DNA from: Achromobacter sp. Marseille-Q4962
GTDB taxonomy: Bacteria > Pseudomonadota > Gammaproteobacteria > Burkholderiales > Burkholderiaceae_B
NCBI RefSeq assembly: GCF_943737005.1
Contig: NZ_CALSFU010000005.1
Location: forward strand, 124,001 to 188,000
Reading direction: 5' to 3'
Length of the DNA stretch: 64,000 bases
Positions within the stretch are counted from its first letter, which is position 1. Each line of letters begins with the position of its first letter. The notes under the pieces were generated by a model. That model searched no databases and was not told the origin of the DNA. It saw only the letters and a list, made by a program, of their open reading frames with translations. This document shows, piece after piece, positions 25,716-33,858 of the stretch. A program made the translations under genes and the position numbers.

Positions 25716-26354
25716 TCAAGTGCGGCTGCGCACCCGCGCCGGCTGGCGGCGCTTGCGCAGCATTGCGATCAACAATGCGCATCCTAACAGCACCGAGAGC
25801 GCCACACCCGCCATCATCGCGGCCTGCTGCGTGTCCGCGGCCACTTCCAGGCTGCGCGCCGCGAAATAGCCGGGCGCGAGCATGAGCGGCATCCAGAGGA
25901 CGGCGGAGGCGACATTGGCGAGCTGGAAGCGGCCATGGGCCATGCCCATCACGCCGGCCACGGTGGGTATGGTGGAGCGGATGGGGCCGAGGAAGCGGCC
26001 GATCAGTACCGAGGCGAAGCCATAGCGGTGGAAGAACAGCCGCGCCCGAGCGACCGCCGTGCGCTGCTGCTTCAGCGGCCAGCGGCGCAGCACGCCGGGG
26101 CCGGCCCAGCGTCCCAACCCGTAGGAGAGGGCGTCGCCCACCACGGCGCCCGCCACGCCCCAGGCGAGTATGCCCCAGGGACTGAGCGTGCCCGCGCCGA
26201 TGAGCCCGCCCGTGAGCAGCATGATGGCCGTCGCGGGTATGAAGAGGCCCAGCAGCACCACCGACTCGCCCAGCGTGAGCAGGAACGTGATGGGCCCGGC
26301 CCAGGCCTGGTTGGCCTCGATGAAAAGACCGATCTGGTCTATGTAATGATCCAT
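25716..26354 (-). CDS. DedA family (SNARE-associated) membrane protein
   Basis: A 212-aa membrane protein of the DedA/VTT superfamily, which recycles undecaprenyl phosphate or other phospholipids. It has the family start GESVVLLGLFIPATAIMLL, the GDALSYGLGRWAG motif and the conserved RFLGPIRSTIPTVAGVMGM. It is read toward the small membrane-protein gene and divergent from the YdjM-like gene, 119 nt away. Length and motifs are usual. Confidence 0.9.
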   Translation of the reverse strand: MDHYIDQIGLFIEANQAWAGPITFLLTLGESVVLLGLFIPATAIMLLTGGLIGAGTLSPWGILAWGVAGAVVGDALSYGLGRWAGPGVLRRWPLKQQRTAVARARLFFHRYGFASVLIGRFLGPIRSTIPTVAGVMGMAHGRFQLANVASAVLWMPLMLAPGYFAARSLEVAADTQQAAMMAGVALSVLLGCALLIAMLRKRRQPARVRSRT

Positions 26355-26473
26355 GGGTCTGGATTAATTCCTGAATTAAAGCTGAACGCAATCCGGTATC
26401 TTAACGCCATGAAATCGGGGACGAGGCACTTGCCATACTCATCCCTACGAATGAAACACGCTGTCGGAGCATC

Positions 26474-27519
26474 ATGGACTCGGTGACACAAGCCGTGCTG
26501 GGCGCGGGCATACAAGGAGCGCTGCTGGGGCGGGCGCAGGGCCGGCGCGCGCGCTAATCTATGGCGCGGCGCTGGCCACGCTGCCGGACCTGGACGTGAT
26601 GATGCGCTACCCCGATCCGGTGTCGCTCATGACGCATCACCGCGGCTTCTCGCACTCGGTATTCGTGCTCACGGCGCTGGCGGCGCTGCTGGCCTGGCTG
26701 ATCCGGCGGTACTGGCCCCTGGCGCCCTACAGCGGCAGGCGGCTGTTCCTCACCCTGTGGCTGGTGCTTGTCACCCATCCTGTCCTCGACGCCTTTACCG
26801 TCTACGGCACCCAGCTGTTCTGGCCGCTGCCCCGGGTGCCGGAAAGCTGGTCGGCCATTTTCATCATCGACCCGGCCTATACGCTGCCGCTGCTGGCAGC
26901 CATGGCCTACGGCGTTTCGGCCGGACTCACGAGCCGCGCCCGGCGCCTGCTGGCCGCCGCGCTGGTGTTCAGCACCGCCTATCTGGGTTTCGGCCTGGCC
27001 GGCCGGCTGGCGGCCGAGCAGCGCGTGCGCGAGGCCATGCGGCAGGAGGGCATTGCCGTCAGCGCGCTGCGCGCCGTGCCCATGCCGTTCAACACACTGC
27101 TCTGGCGCGTCATCGCCAAGACGCCCGACGGCGGCTACTACGAGGCGGTCAGCGGCTGGCTCGACGGCGGTGCGCGTCCCGAATGGGTGCGCCTGCCGCT
27201 GAACCGGGAGGCGGCGCGGCCGCTTTCGGACAATCCCGTGCTGGCGCGGCTGCGCTGGTTTACGGACGACTGGCTGCGGTACGACCGCATCGGCGACGCG
27301 CTGGTGGTCACCGACCTGCGCATGGGCATGGCCGGCTATTACACCTTCCGCTTCAAAATGGCCGAGCGCGCGGCCGACGGCGGCTGGGCCTCCGTCACGC
27401 CCAGTTCCTGGCCGTCCGCGCGCGGCGGCTGGCCGCAGCTCAGGCTCGTGCTGGCACGCATCCTGAGCCCCCGGCCGCCGCTGCCGCTGCCATCCTGGTC
27501 CGAGCGCACGCTGCGCTGA
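26474..27519 (+). pseudogene. YdjM/DUF457-type metal-dependent membrane hydrolase, frame broken in a (GC)5 run
   Basis: The natural start ATG at 26474 gives MDSVTQAVLGAGIQGALLGR, the usual front of this family, but a TAA follows at 26555. The rest (ALIYGAALATLPDLDVMMR, HHRGFSHSVFVLTALA and on to 27519) continues in another frame. Two bases missing from, or one added to, the (GC)5 tract at 26545-26554 would account for this; adding one GC restores a perfect family sequence. The downstream frame could start only at 26596 (ATGATG), which would lose the conserved PDLD metal site. The body has four or so membrane segments. This may be a real mutation, a slippage-switched gene or a base-calling error. 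Confidence 0.8.
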
Positions 27520-27541
27520 GCGCGGCCGGCTGACCGCCATC

Positions 27542-27563
27542 CCGGCCTGCCGGCGGGTTTTTT
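27542..27563 (+). terminator. Probable terminator after the YdjM-like gene
   Basis: The short stem CCGGC/GCCGG (27542-27546 and 27549-27553) is followed by CGGG and a run of six T (27558-27563). The stem is short and separated from the T-run by four bases, so confidence is moderate. Confidence 0.45.
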
Positions 27564-27613
27564 CTCCTGCCGTTTTTCCCGATTGACCCCGGCCGGGCCG
27601 CTGGGATATTCTT

Positions 27614-27651
27614 GTTCGCAATTAAGGAACATAAGTTCCAAAAAACAGAAC
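27614..27651. promoter_or_regulatory. Clustered GTTC/GAAC operator upstream of the IclR gene
   Basis: The centre is GGAAC-ATAA-GTTCC (27626-27639), a perfect palindrome. Flanking half sites GTTC (27614-27617) and GAAC (27648-27651) sit about one helical turn away on each side. The block ends 5 nt before the iclR-family start, as expected for autoregulation by an IclR dimer pair. Confidence 0.65.
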
Positions 27652-27655
27652 TTCA

Positions 27656-28423
27656 ATGAGCATACTCGATGGCGTCCAGCGCGTGCTCGGCCTTTATGCC
27701 GACGGCGCGGCCGAACTCAGCTTCACCGACGTGGCTGCGCGGCTTTCCCTGCCCAAGAGCACGGCCTCGCGTCTCCTGAACCAGATGCAGCACTACGGCC
27801 TGCTGGATCAGGATCCCGCCACGCGCCGCTATCGCGCGGGGGCCTTGCTGGCCAACGCGGTGCGGGCCGGCATGGCGGCCACGCCGCTGGACGACGCCTG
27901 CCGCGAGGTGCTGGCGCGCCTGTCCGACAGCAGCGGCCTGACGGCCTACCTGTCCACGCTGAACCAGCGCGAAACCGTGGTGCTGCAGCGCCTGAACGGC
28001 ACGCACCCGGTCCAGGTGCTGTCGCCGCCCGGATCGCGCCGCGCCGCGTCGGGCACGGCCATGGGACGCGCGCTGCTCTCGCGGCTCACCGACGCGGAAT
28101 TCCAGGCCCTGTACGGCGCGGACCCGGCGCGGCCGTTGCCGGTGGAGGGGCGCGATTGCCCGGCCACGGTGGGCGAGCTGGCGCGGCGCGTGGCGCAGAC
28201 GCGCGAGGCGCGCTGCGGCGTGGCCATCGACGAGGCCATGCCCGGCATCGGCGCGGTGGCGGCCGCCGTGCGCGATCCCGCCACGGGCGAGCTGCGTGGG
28301 CTGTGCCTGTCTTTCGTGTCGTTCCAGGCCGAGCCGGCGCTGGTGCGCGACCTGTGCGAGGCGGTGCTGGAGCAGGTCGGGGCGCTGGGCCGCTCGCTGA
28401 ACGATCCCTATTGGCTCACCTGA
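27656..28423 (+). CDS. IclR family transcriptional regulator
   Basis: A 255-aa regulator with an N-terminal winged helix-turn-helix (LSFTDVAARLSLPKSTASRL) and a C-terminal IclR ligand domain (SGTAMGRALLSRLTDAEFQ, later RCGVAIDEAMPGIGAVAAAV). The preceding operator cluster suggests autoregulation. The operon of peptidase, DUF1177, AroM-family and Bug genes starts 67 nt downstream in the same direction, so it is the likely target and perhaps part of the same transcript. Confidence 0.9.
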   Translation: MSILDGVQRVLGLYADGAAELSFTDVAARLSLPKSTASRLLNQMQHYGLLDQDPATRRYRAGALLANAVRAGMAATPLDDACREVLARLSDSSGLTAYLSTLNQRETVVLQRLNGTHPVQVLSPPGSRRAASGTAMGRALLSRLTDAEFQALYGADPARPLPVEGRDCPATVGELARRVAQTREARCGVAIDEAMPGIGAVAAAVRDPATGELRGLCLSFVSFQAEPALVRDLCEAVLEQVGALGRSLNDPYWLT

Positions 28424-28490
28424 TGCATTCACCATCGCGGCGCGCGGCATCTTCCCGGGCGTCCGTCCATTTCTTGCGGAAACAGCTTCC

Positions 28491-29195
28491 ATGAATCTCC
28501 TGCTACTCAGCAATTCCAGCAGCGACGCGGGCTATCTGGTCCACGCGCTGCCCGACATCCGCGAACTGGCCGCGGGGCTGCCGGCCGGCGCGCCGGCGGT
28601 GTTCGTGCCCTACGCCGGCGTGACGCGCGGCTGGGACGACTACACGGCCCTGGTGGCCTCGGCGCTGGCCGATCTGGGCCTGGACATCCAGGGGCTGCAC
28701 CGGGCAGCCGACCCGGCCGCCGCCCTGCGGCGGGCCGCCCTCGTTATCGCGGGCGGCGGCAATACCTTCAATCTGCTGGCCGAGCTGCGCCGGCGTGGCG
28801 AGCTGGAACAGGTGGCGCGCCGCGTCCGGGACGGCGCGTCCTACCTGGGCTGGAGCGCGGGCTCGAACCTGGCCTGCCCCACCATCTGCACCACCAACGA
28901 CATGCCCATTGTCGACCCGCGCGGCTTCGACGCGCTCGGTTTGCTGCCGTTCCAGATCAACCCGCACTACACCAACGCGCACCCGCCAGGCCATCGCGGC
29001 GAGACGCGCGCGCAGCGGCTGGCCGAGTTCTGCGCGCTCAACCCCGCCATGCCCGTGCTGGGCCTGCCCGAAGGCTCGGGGCTGCGCGTGCGCGCCGGGG
29101 CCATGTCGCTGATCGGCCCGCACGAGGCGGTGCTGCTGCGCGGCGCCGACGCGCCCCGCGCCTGCCGTCCCGGCCCGCTGGAGGTGTCGGCATGA
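28491..29195 (+). CDS. Peptidase S51 family protein (dipeptidase E-like)
   Basis: A 234-aa cytoplasmic protein. The front MNLLLLSNSSSDAGYL and the nucleophile elbow YLGWSAGSNLACP match peptidase E, where the serine of GxSAG acts with a His and Glu (INPHYTNAHPPGHRGETR). Classical PepE cleaves Asp-X dipeptides; other S51 members are cyanophycinases. The gene heads an unusual operon with DUF1177 and AroM-family genes, and the next gene starts within its stop (ATGA at 29192). It may cleave an isopeptide or N-acyl aspartate-like compound. Confidence 0.84.
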   Translation: MNLLLLSNSSSDAGYLVHALPDIRELAAGLPAGAPAVFVPYAGVTRGWDDYTALVASALADLGLDIQGLHRAADPAAALRRAALVIAGGGNTFNLLAELRRRGELEQVARRVRDGASYLGWSAGSNLACPTICTTNDMPIVDPRGFDALGLLPFQINPHYTNAHPPGHRGETRAQRLAEFCALNPAMPVLGLPEGSGLRVRAGAMSLIGPHEAVLLRGADAPRACRPGPLEVSA

Positions 29196-30121
29196 AGCAG
29201 GTGATCGACACCATCGAGCTGCTGTCCTCGGCGCGTGTGGACGGCGAAACTGTGGCCGGCGCGCTGCGCGCGGCGGGCGATTGCGAGGTGGACGTGACGC
29301 GCCTGGAGCGCGAAGGCGCGTGCACCGACTTTCTTTCCATCGTCATCCGCGGCGCGGACGACAGCGCCCCGCAGCTGGGCATCGTCGGCCGGCTGGGCGG
29401 TATCGGTGCCCGGCCCGCCGTCACCGGCCTGGTGTCGGACAGCGACGGTGCGGTGGTGGCCATCTCAGCGGCGTTCAAGCTCATGGCCATGCAGCGCCAG
29501 GGCGACATGCTGCCCGGCACGGTGCGCATCCGCACCCACATCTGCCCGCGCGCGGGCACGCGCCCGCATCACCCCGTGCCCATGATGCGCTCGCCGTTTC
29601 CCATGCGCGAGATGATGTCGCACGAAGTGGACCCGCTCATGCAGGCCATTCTTTCGGTGGACACCACGCGCGGCAACCGGCTGGTCAACCGCCGCGGCGT
29701 GGCCCTCACGCCCGTGGCGCGCCAGGGCTGGCTGCTGCGCATTCCCGAAACCATGCTGGACGTCATGGGCTGGGTCAGCGGCGAGTTGCCCATGACGCTG
29801 CCGCTCACCACGCAGGACATCACGCCCTACGAAAACGGCCTGTGGCACGTGAATTCGCTGATGCAGCCTGCCATCGTCACCGGCGCGCCGGTGGTGGGCG
29901 TGGCGCTCACGGCCCAGACCACGGTGCCCGGCTGCGCCACGGGCGTCACCAATGCGGTGGATGCCGACGTGGCGATGCGCTTCTGCATCGAGGTGGCCAA
30001 GCTGTACGGGCAGGGCGCATTGCCGTTCTACGACGAAGCCGAATGGCAGGCGCTGCAGTCGCGCTACGGCTCGATGGCGCACCTGCAGACCGTGGGCCGT
30101 ACGGAAGGGGAAGGGCAGTGA
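29192..30121 (+). CDS. DUF1177 domain protein
   Basis: A 309-aa protein of the uncharacterised DUF1177 family. Conserved-looking blocks are RTHICPRAGTRPHHPVPMM and QTTVPGCATGVTNAVDADVA, rich in possible metal ligands (His, Cys, Asp). There is no signal peptide or membrane segment. It overlaps the S51 peptidase stop and the AroM-family start by four bases each, so the three proteins are coupled. I know of no assigned activity for the family; the chemistry is not stated here. Confidence 0.8.
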   Translation: MKQVIDTIELLSSARVDGETVAGALRAAGDCEVDVTRLEREGACTDFLSIVIRGADDSAPQLGIVGRLGGIGARPAVTGLVSDSDGAVVAISAAFKLMAMQRQGDMLPGTVRIRTHICPRAGTRPHHPVPMMRSPFPMREMMSHEVDPLMQAILSVDTTRGNRLVNRRGVALTPVARQGWLLRIPETMLDVMGWVSGELPMTLPLTTQDITPYENGLWHVNSLMQPAIVTGAPVVGVALTAQTTVPGCATGVTNAVDADVAMRFCIEVAKLYGQGALPFYDEAEWQALQSRYGSMAHLQTVGRTEGEGQ

Positions 30122-30804
30122 GCGCGGCCGCGCGCCGCGTGGCGTTCTTCACCATCGGCCAGTCGCCGCGCAGCGATGTGGTGCCCGAAATGGCGGCGCT
30201 GCTGGGCCCGCGCGTGCGCATCGACGAATTCGGCGCGCTCGACGGCCTGGACGCCGCGGCGATGGCGGCGCTCGCGCCCAGGGCGGGCGCGTACCGCTTC
30301 GCCACGCGGCTGCGCGACGGCGGCCAGGTCGAGCTCGACAAGGCCGCGGCGGAAGCCCGGCTGGCCGACATCATGCGGCGGGCCGACGGCCAGGGCTACG
30401 ACCTCCTGGTGCCGCTGTGCACGGGCACGGCCATCCCGCCCCTGCGCACCCTGGTGGTCGAGCCGCAGCAGGTGGTGGATCACCTCGTTGTCGGGCTCGC
30501 CCGGCACTGCCGCCGCATCGGCCTGGTCGTGCCGCTGGCCGCCCAGGTCGAGGCGTTCCACATGGCCGTCGCGCCAGGTTGCGATACCCGCGTCACCCAC
30601 GCCTCGCCCTACGAGGGCGACCCCGCGCGCGCCGCCGCCGCCTTCGGACAGGCGGGCCGGCAGCTCGCCGATTGCGACCTGATCGTCATGCACTGCATGG
30701 GCTATGCCGAGCGCATGCGCTCGGCCGTGGCGCAGGCCTCGGGCCGGCCGACGCTGTTGTCCAACCGGATGGTGGCGGCGGCGCTGGCGCAAATCCTGGA
30801 CTGA
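30118..30804 (+). CDS. AroM family protein
   Basis: A 228-aa protein of the AroM family, named for E. coli aroM next to aroL but of unknown function. The front FFTIGQSPRSDVVPEM and the body LVPLCTGTAIPPL, with DLIVMHCMGYAERMR, resemble the Asp/Glu racemase fold with two cysteines (LCTGT and HCMGY). That suggests a racemase- or isomerase-type reaction. It starts with GTG at 30118, overlapping the DUF1177 stop (GTGA). A Bug protein gene follows 122 nt later. Confidence 0.8.
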   Translation: MSAAARRVAFFTIGQSPRSDVVPEMAALLGPRVRIDEFGALDGLDAAAMAALAPRAGAYRFATRLRDGGQVELDKAAAEARLADIMRRADGQGYDLLVPLCTGTAIPPLRTLVVEPQQVVDHLVVGLARHCRRIGLVVPLAAQVEAFHMAVAPGCDTRVTHASPYEGDPARAAAAFGQAGRQLADCDLIVMHCMGYAERMRSAVAQASGRPTLLSNRMVAAALAQILD

Positions 30805-30926
30805 GCCGCATGGCCCGGTCTTCATGGCAAGACGGCGCGGGCGCATTGCCGCAACGCGCGCCGGCCGCCGCCCAGGCGGCGGGAGACACCCTGGTCGCGG
30901 ACCATTTTTCTCTGGAGAGTTGATTC

Positions 30927-31931
30927 ATGCTGAGCCGTACCCTGCATCGCGCCGCCGGCGCACTGTTTGCCCTGGGCGCGCTGTCCGCCGCCCTGTTCGC
31001 GGCGCCCGCCGCCTCGGCCGCCGAGGCCTGGAAGCCTTCCAAGCCCGTGCGCCTGCTGGTGGGCTTCGCCCCCGGCGGCTCGGCCGACACGCTGGCGCGC
31101 CTGCTGGCCGAGCCGCTGTCGCAGCGCCTGGGACAGTCCGTGGTGGTGGAAAACCTGGCCGGCGCCGGCGGCAACATCATGGCTTTCCGCCTGAGCCAGT
31201 CGCCTGCCGACGGTTACACCATCGGCATCGGCGCGGCCGGTTCCATGGCGATCACCCACGTGCTCAATCCCAAGGGCACCAACTACAAGCCCTCGGACTT
31301 CACGCCGATCACGCTGGCGGCCGTGCAGCCCAATGTCGTCATCGTCAACAAGGACGTGCCGGCGAGCAATCTCGCCGAACTGAAGGAATACTTCCAGAAG
31401 ACGCCCTCGGCCACTTACGGCACCGCCGGCGTGGGCATTTCCAACCACCTGATCGCCGAAACCATGCTGTATCGCCTGGGCGTGAAGGTGCCGCACGCGG
31501 CTTACCGCGGCGCGGCGCCCGTCATTACCGACCTGCTGGGCGGCCACATCGCCATGACCATGGACAACATCTCCACGGCGGCCCCGCTGGCCCAGCAGGG
31601 CAAGGTCAAGGCCATCGGCGTGGCTTCGCTCAAGCGCGCGCCGCAGCTGCCCGACGTGCCCACGCTGGACGAGCAGGGCCTCAAGGGATTCGACATGCCG
31701 ACCTGGCAGGGCGTGTTCGCGCCCGCCGGCCTGCCGGCCGACGTGCTGGCGGCCTACTACGCCGCGTTGCAGGACGTGCTCAAGCAGCCCGGCGTCATCG
31801 AGAAGATGGGCATGCTGGGCTCGGAACCGGTTACGGGCATGACGCCGGAGCAGTTCGGCCAGTTCCTGGAGAAGGACCGCCAGCAGTGGGCCGACATCGT
31901 CAAGGCGGCCAATATCTCGCTGGAACAGTAA
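30927..31931 (+). CDS. Bug/TctC family periplasmic solute-binding protein
   Basis: A 334-aa secreted protein. The signal peptide ends about residue 31 (APAASAAEAW), followed by KPVRLLVGFAPGGSADTLAR and VVVENLAGAGGNIMAF, the family hallmarks. GGAGAG precedes the ATG. It ends the IclR-headed operon with the peptidase, DUF1177 and AroM-family genes, and probably binds the compound that the operon degrades. No TctAB permease genes are near. Confidence 0.9.
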   Translation: MLSRTLHRAAGALFALGALSAALFAAPAASAAEAWKPSKPVRLLVGFAPGGSADTLARLLAEPLSQRLGQSVVVENLAGAGGNIMAFRLSQSPADGYTIGIGAAGSMAITHVLNPKGTNYKPSDFTPITLAAVQPNVVIVNKDVPASNLAELKEYFQKTPSATYGTAGVGISNHLIAETMLYRLGVKVPHAAYRGAAPVITDLLGGHIAMTMDNISTAAPLAQQGKVKAIGVASLKRAPQLPDVPTLDEQGLKGFDMPTWQGVFAPAGLPADVLAAYYAALQDVLKQPGVIEKMGMLGSEPVTGMTPEQFGQFLEKDRQQWADIVKAANISLEQ

Positions 31932-31979
31932 GAAGGGAGGCTTGAAGAGGGGCGCGGCATCGGGCGCGCCCGCGCCGCG

Positions 31980-33173
31980 CTACGGCAGGCGCGCGGCGAT
32001 CTCCGCGATGAGCCGGCGCGCGGCGTCGAGCTTGCCGGCCGCCGGCAGCGGATGCACGCCGTGCTCGTCGAAGAGCACCAGCTCGGTGGTGTCGGCGTCC
32101 ATGACCTTGTGCGCCAGGTTGCCCACCAGCAGCGGAATGCCCTTGCGCACGCGCTTGGCTTCGGCGTGCTCGGCGAGCTTTTCGGTTTCGGCCGCGAAAC
32201 CCACGCACCACGGGCCATGCTCCATGCGCGCCACCTCGGCCAGGATGTCGGGGTTGGGCTCGAACTCCATCGCGGGCGCGCCGCCGCCTTCGCTGGTTTT
32301 CTTGAGTTTCTGGGCGCTGACGTTCTTGACGCGCCAGTCGGCCACGGCCGCCACGGCGATGAAGATGTCGGCGTCGGCCGCGCTGGCCATGACCGCGTCG
32401 CGCATCTGGCGCGCCGTGGTCACCGACAGCGCAGTCACGCCGCGCGGAATCGGCAGCGCGGTGGCGCCGGTGATGAGCGTGACGCGGGCGCCTGCCTCGT
32501 GCGCGGCGCGCGCCAGCGCATAGCCCGTCTTGCCCGAGGAGCGGTTGCTCAGCACGCGCACCGGATCCACCGGCTCGGACGTGGGGCCGGCGGTCAGCAG
32601 CACGTGCCGCCCGGCCAGCAGCTTGGGCTGGAAAAAGGCGATGAGATCGGCCAGCAGTTCGTGCGCTTCCAGCATGCGGCCGTCGCCCGTCTCGCCGCAG
32701 GCCTGCTCGCCCGCCGCCGGGCCCAGCACGCTGACGCCGTCGGCGCGCAGTTGCGCCACATTGCGCTGCGTGGCCGGGTTGGCCCACATTTCGCGGTTCA
32801 TGGCGGGCGCCACCAGCAGGGGACAGGCGCGCGCCAGGCACAGGGTGGAAAGCAGGTCGTCGGCCATGCCGTGCGCCAGCTTGGCCATGAAATCGGCGCT
32901 GGCCGGCGCGACCAGCACGGCGTCCGCGCCGCGCGTCAGGTCGATGTGCGCCATGTTGTTGGGCACGCGCGCGTCCCAGGCGTCGATGAACACCGGCCGG
33001 CCCGACAGCGCCTGCATGGTGACGGGCGTGATGAAGTGCGTGGCGGCTTCGGTCATGACCACGTCCACCGTGGCGCCCTGTTCGGTCATGCGCCGGACCA
33101 GCTCGGCGATCTTGTAGCAGGCGATGCCCCCGGTCAGGCCGAGGACGATGCGTTTGCGGGCGAGGTCGAGCAT
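31980..33173 (-). CDS. coaBC: Bifunctional phosphopantothenoylcysteine decarboxylase/phosphopantothenate-cysteine ligase CoaBC
   Basis: A 397-aa coenzyme A biosynthesis enzyme. The N-terminal flavoprotein CoaC domain has KRIVLGLTGGIACYKIAEL, the active His region (ITPVTMQALSGRPVF) and APAMNREMW. The C-terminal CoaB ligase has LLTAGPTSEPVDPVR with SNRSSGKTGYALAR and KKTSEGG. The ATG at 33173 gives the conserved front MLDLARKRIVLG; the open frame continues into lspA without meaning. It is the last gene of ribF-ileS-lspA-coaBC, 95 nt after lspA. Confidence 0.94.
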   Translation of the reverse strand: MLDLARKRIVLGLTGGIACYKIAELVRRMTEQGATVDVVMTEAATHFITPVTMQALSGRPVFIDAWDARVPNNMAHIDLTRGADAVLVAPASADFMAKLAHGMADDLLSTLCLARACPLLVAPAMNREMWANPATQRNVAQLRADGVSVLGPAAGEQACGETGDGRMLEAHELLADLIAFFQPKLLAGRHVLLTAGPTSEPVDPVRVLSNRSSGKTGYALARAAHEAGARVTLITGATALPIPRGVTALSVTTARQMRDAVMASAADADIFIAVAAVADWRVKNVSAQKLKKTSEGGGAPAMEFEPNPDILAEVARMEHGPWCVGFAAETEKLAEHAEAKRVRKGIPLLVGNLAHKVMDADTTELVLFDEHGVHPLPAAGKLDAARRLIAEIAARLP

Positions 33174-33268
33174 AGAGGCGGGGGCGGCGCGCGGCCGCGC
33201 TGAGAAAGGATGAACCGGAATTTTATTCGCAATGGGCGGGCGCGGCATCCGGCGCGCCCGCTGCGCGG

Positions 33269-33856
33269 TCAGGCGCGGGGCTTGCGCGCGCGCAACAGCT
33301 CGTCCAGCACCAGCAGCACGGCGCCGCAGGTGATGCCCACGTCGGCCAGGTTGAAGGCGGGGTAGGCCCAGTCGCGCCAGTAGAAAAGCAGGAAATCCAC
33401 CACGTGGCCATAGGCCACGCGGTCGATCACGTTGCCCACGGCGCCGCCCAGGATCATGGCGAGCGCCAGGCAGAAGCGCGGCTGGCCGCGCGTGCGGCGC
33501 AGCAGCCAGACGATGACCACGGCGGCCACGCAGCCCAGGCCCGTGAAGAGCCAGCGCTGCCAGCCTTCTTCGGAGGCCAGGAAGCTGAAGGCCGCGCCGC
33601 GGTTGTACAGCAGCGTGAAGTCGAAGAAGGGCAGCACGTTGACCCGCTCGCCGTACTGGTAGGCCGTGTTGAAGTAGACCTTGGTGATCTGGTCCAGCAC
33701 GATGATGGCCAGGGCGAGCGCCAGCCAGCGGCCGGCGCGCGCGGGTTCGCCGCGCGCCGGCTGGACGGGCGCGCCGGTATCGGGCGCGCCGGTATCGGAC
33801 GTGCCGGTATCGGACGTGCCGGTGCCGGACGTGCCGGTATCGGAAGGCCGGGCCAT
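33269..33856 (-). CDS. lspA: Lipoprotein signal peptidase LspA (signal peptidase II)
   Basis: A 195-aa inner-membrane aspartic protease that removes signal peptides from prolipoproteins. It has four membrane helices and the catalytic aspartates in GGAVGNVIDRVAYGHVVDF and AFNLADVGI. The start at 33856 is 2 nt after the ileS stop. The cytoplasmic N-terminus (about residues 4-30) is unusual: it is a run of DTGTS/DTGAP-type pentapeptides coded by a 15-bp tandem repeat, making the protein longer than the usual ~165 aa. Confidence 0.93.
   Translation of the reverse strand: MARPSDTGTSGTGTSDTGTSDTGAPDTGAPVQPARGEPARAGRWLALALAIIVLDQITKVYFNTAYQYGERVNVLPFFDFTLLYNRGAAFSFLASEEGWQRWLFTGLGCVAAVVIVWLLRRTRGQPRFCLALAMILGGAVGNVIDRVAYGHVVDFLLFYWRDWAYPAFNLADVGITCGAVLLVLDELLRARKPRA
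33767..33841. repeat. Five-copy 15-bp tandem repeat at the 5' end of lspA
   Basis: Five head-to-tail units (33767, 33782, 33797, 33812, 33827) follow GG(G/A)CG(C/T)GCCGGTATC, with one unit ending GTGCC. They code on the minus strand for the pentapeptides DTGTS, GTGTS, DTGTS, DTGAP, DTGAP. Unit length is a multiple of three, so copy changes keep the frame. Confidence 0.9.
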
Positions 33857-33858
33857 GC

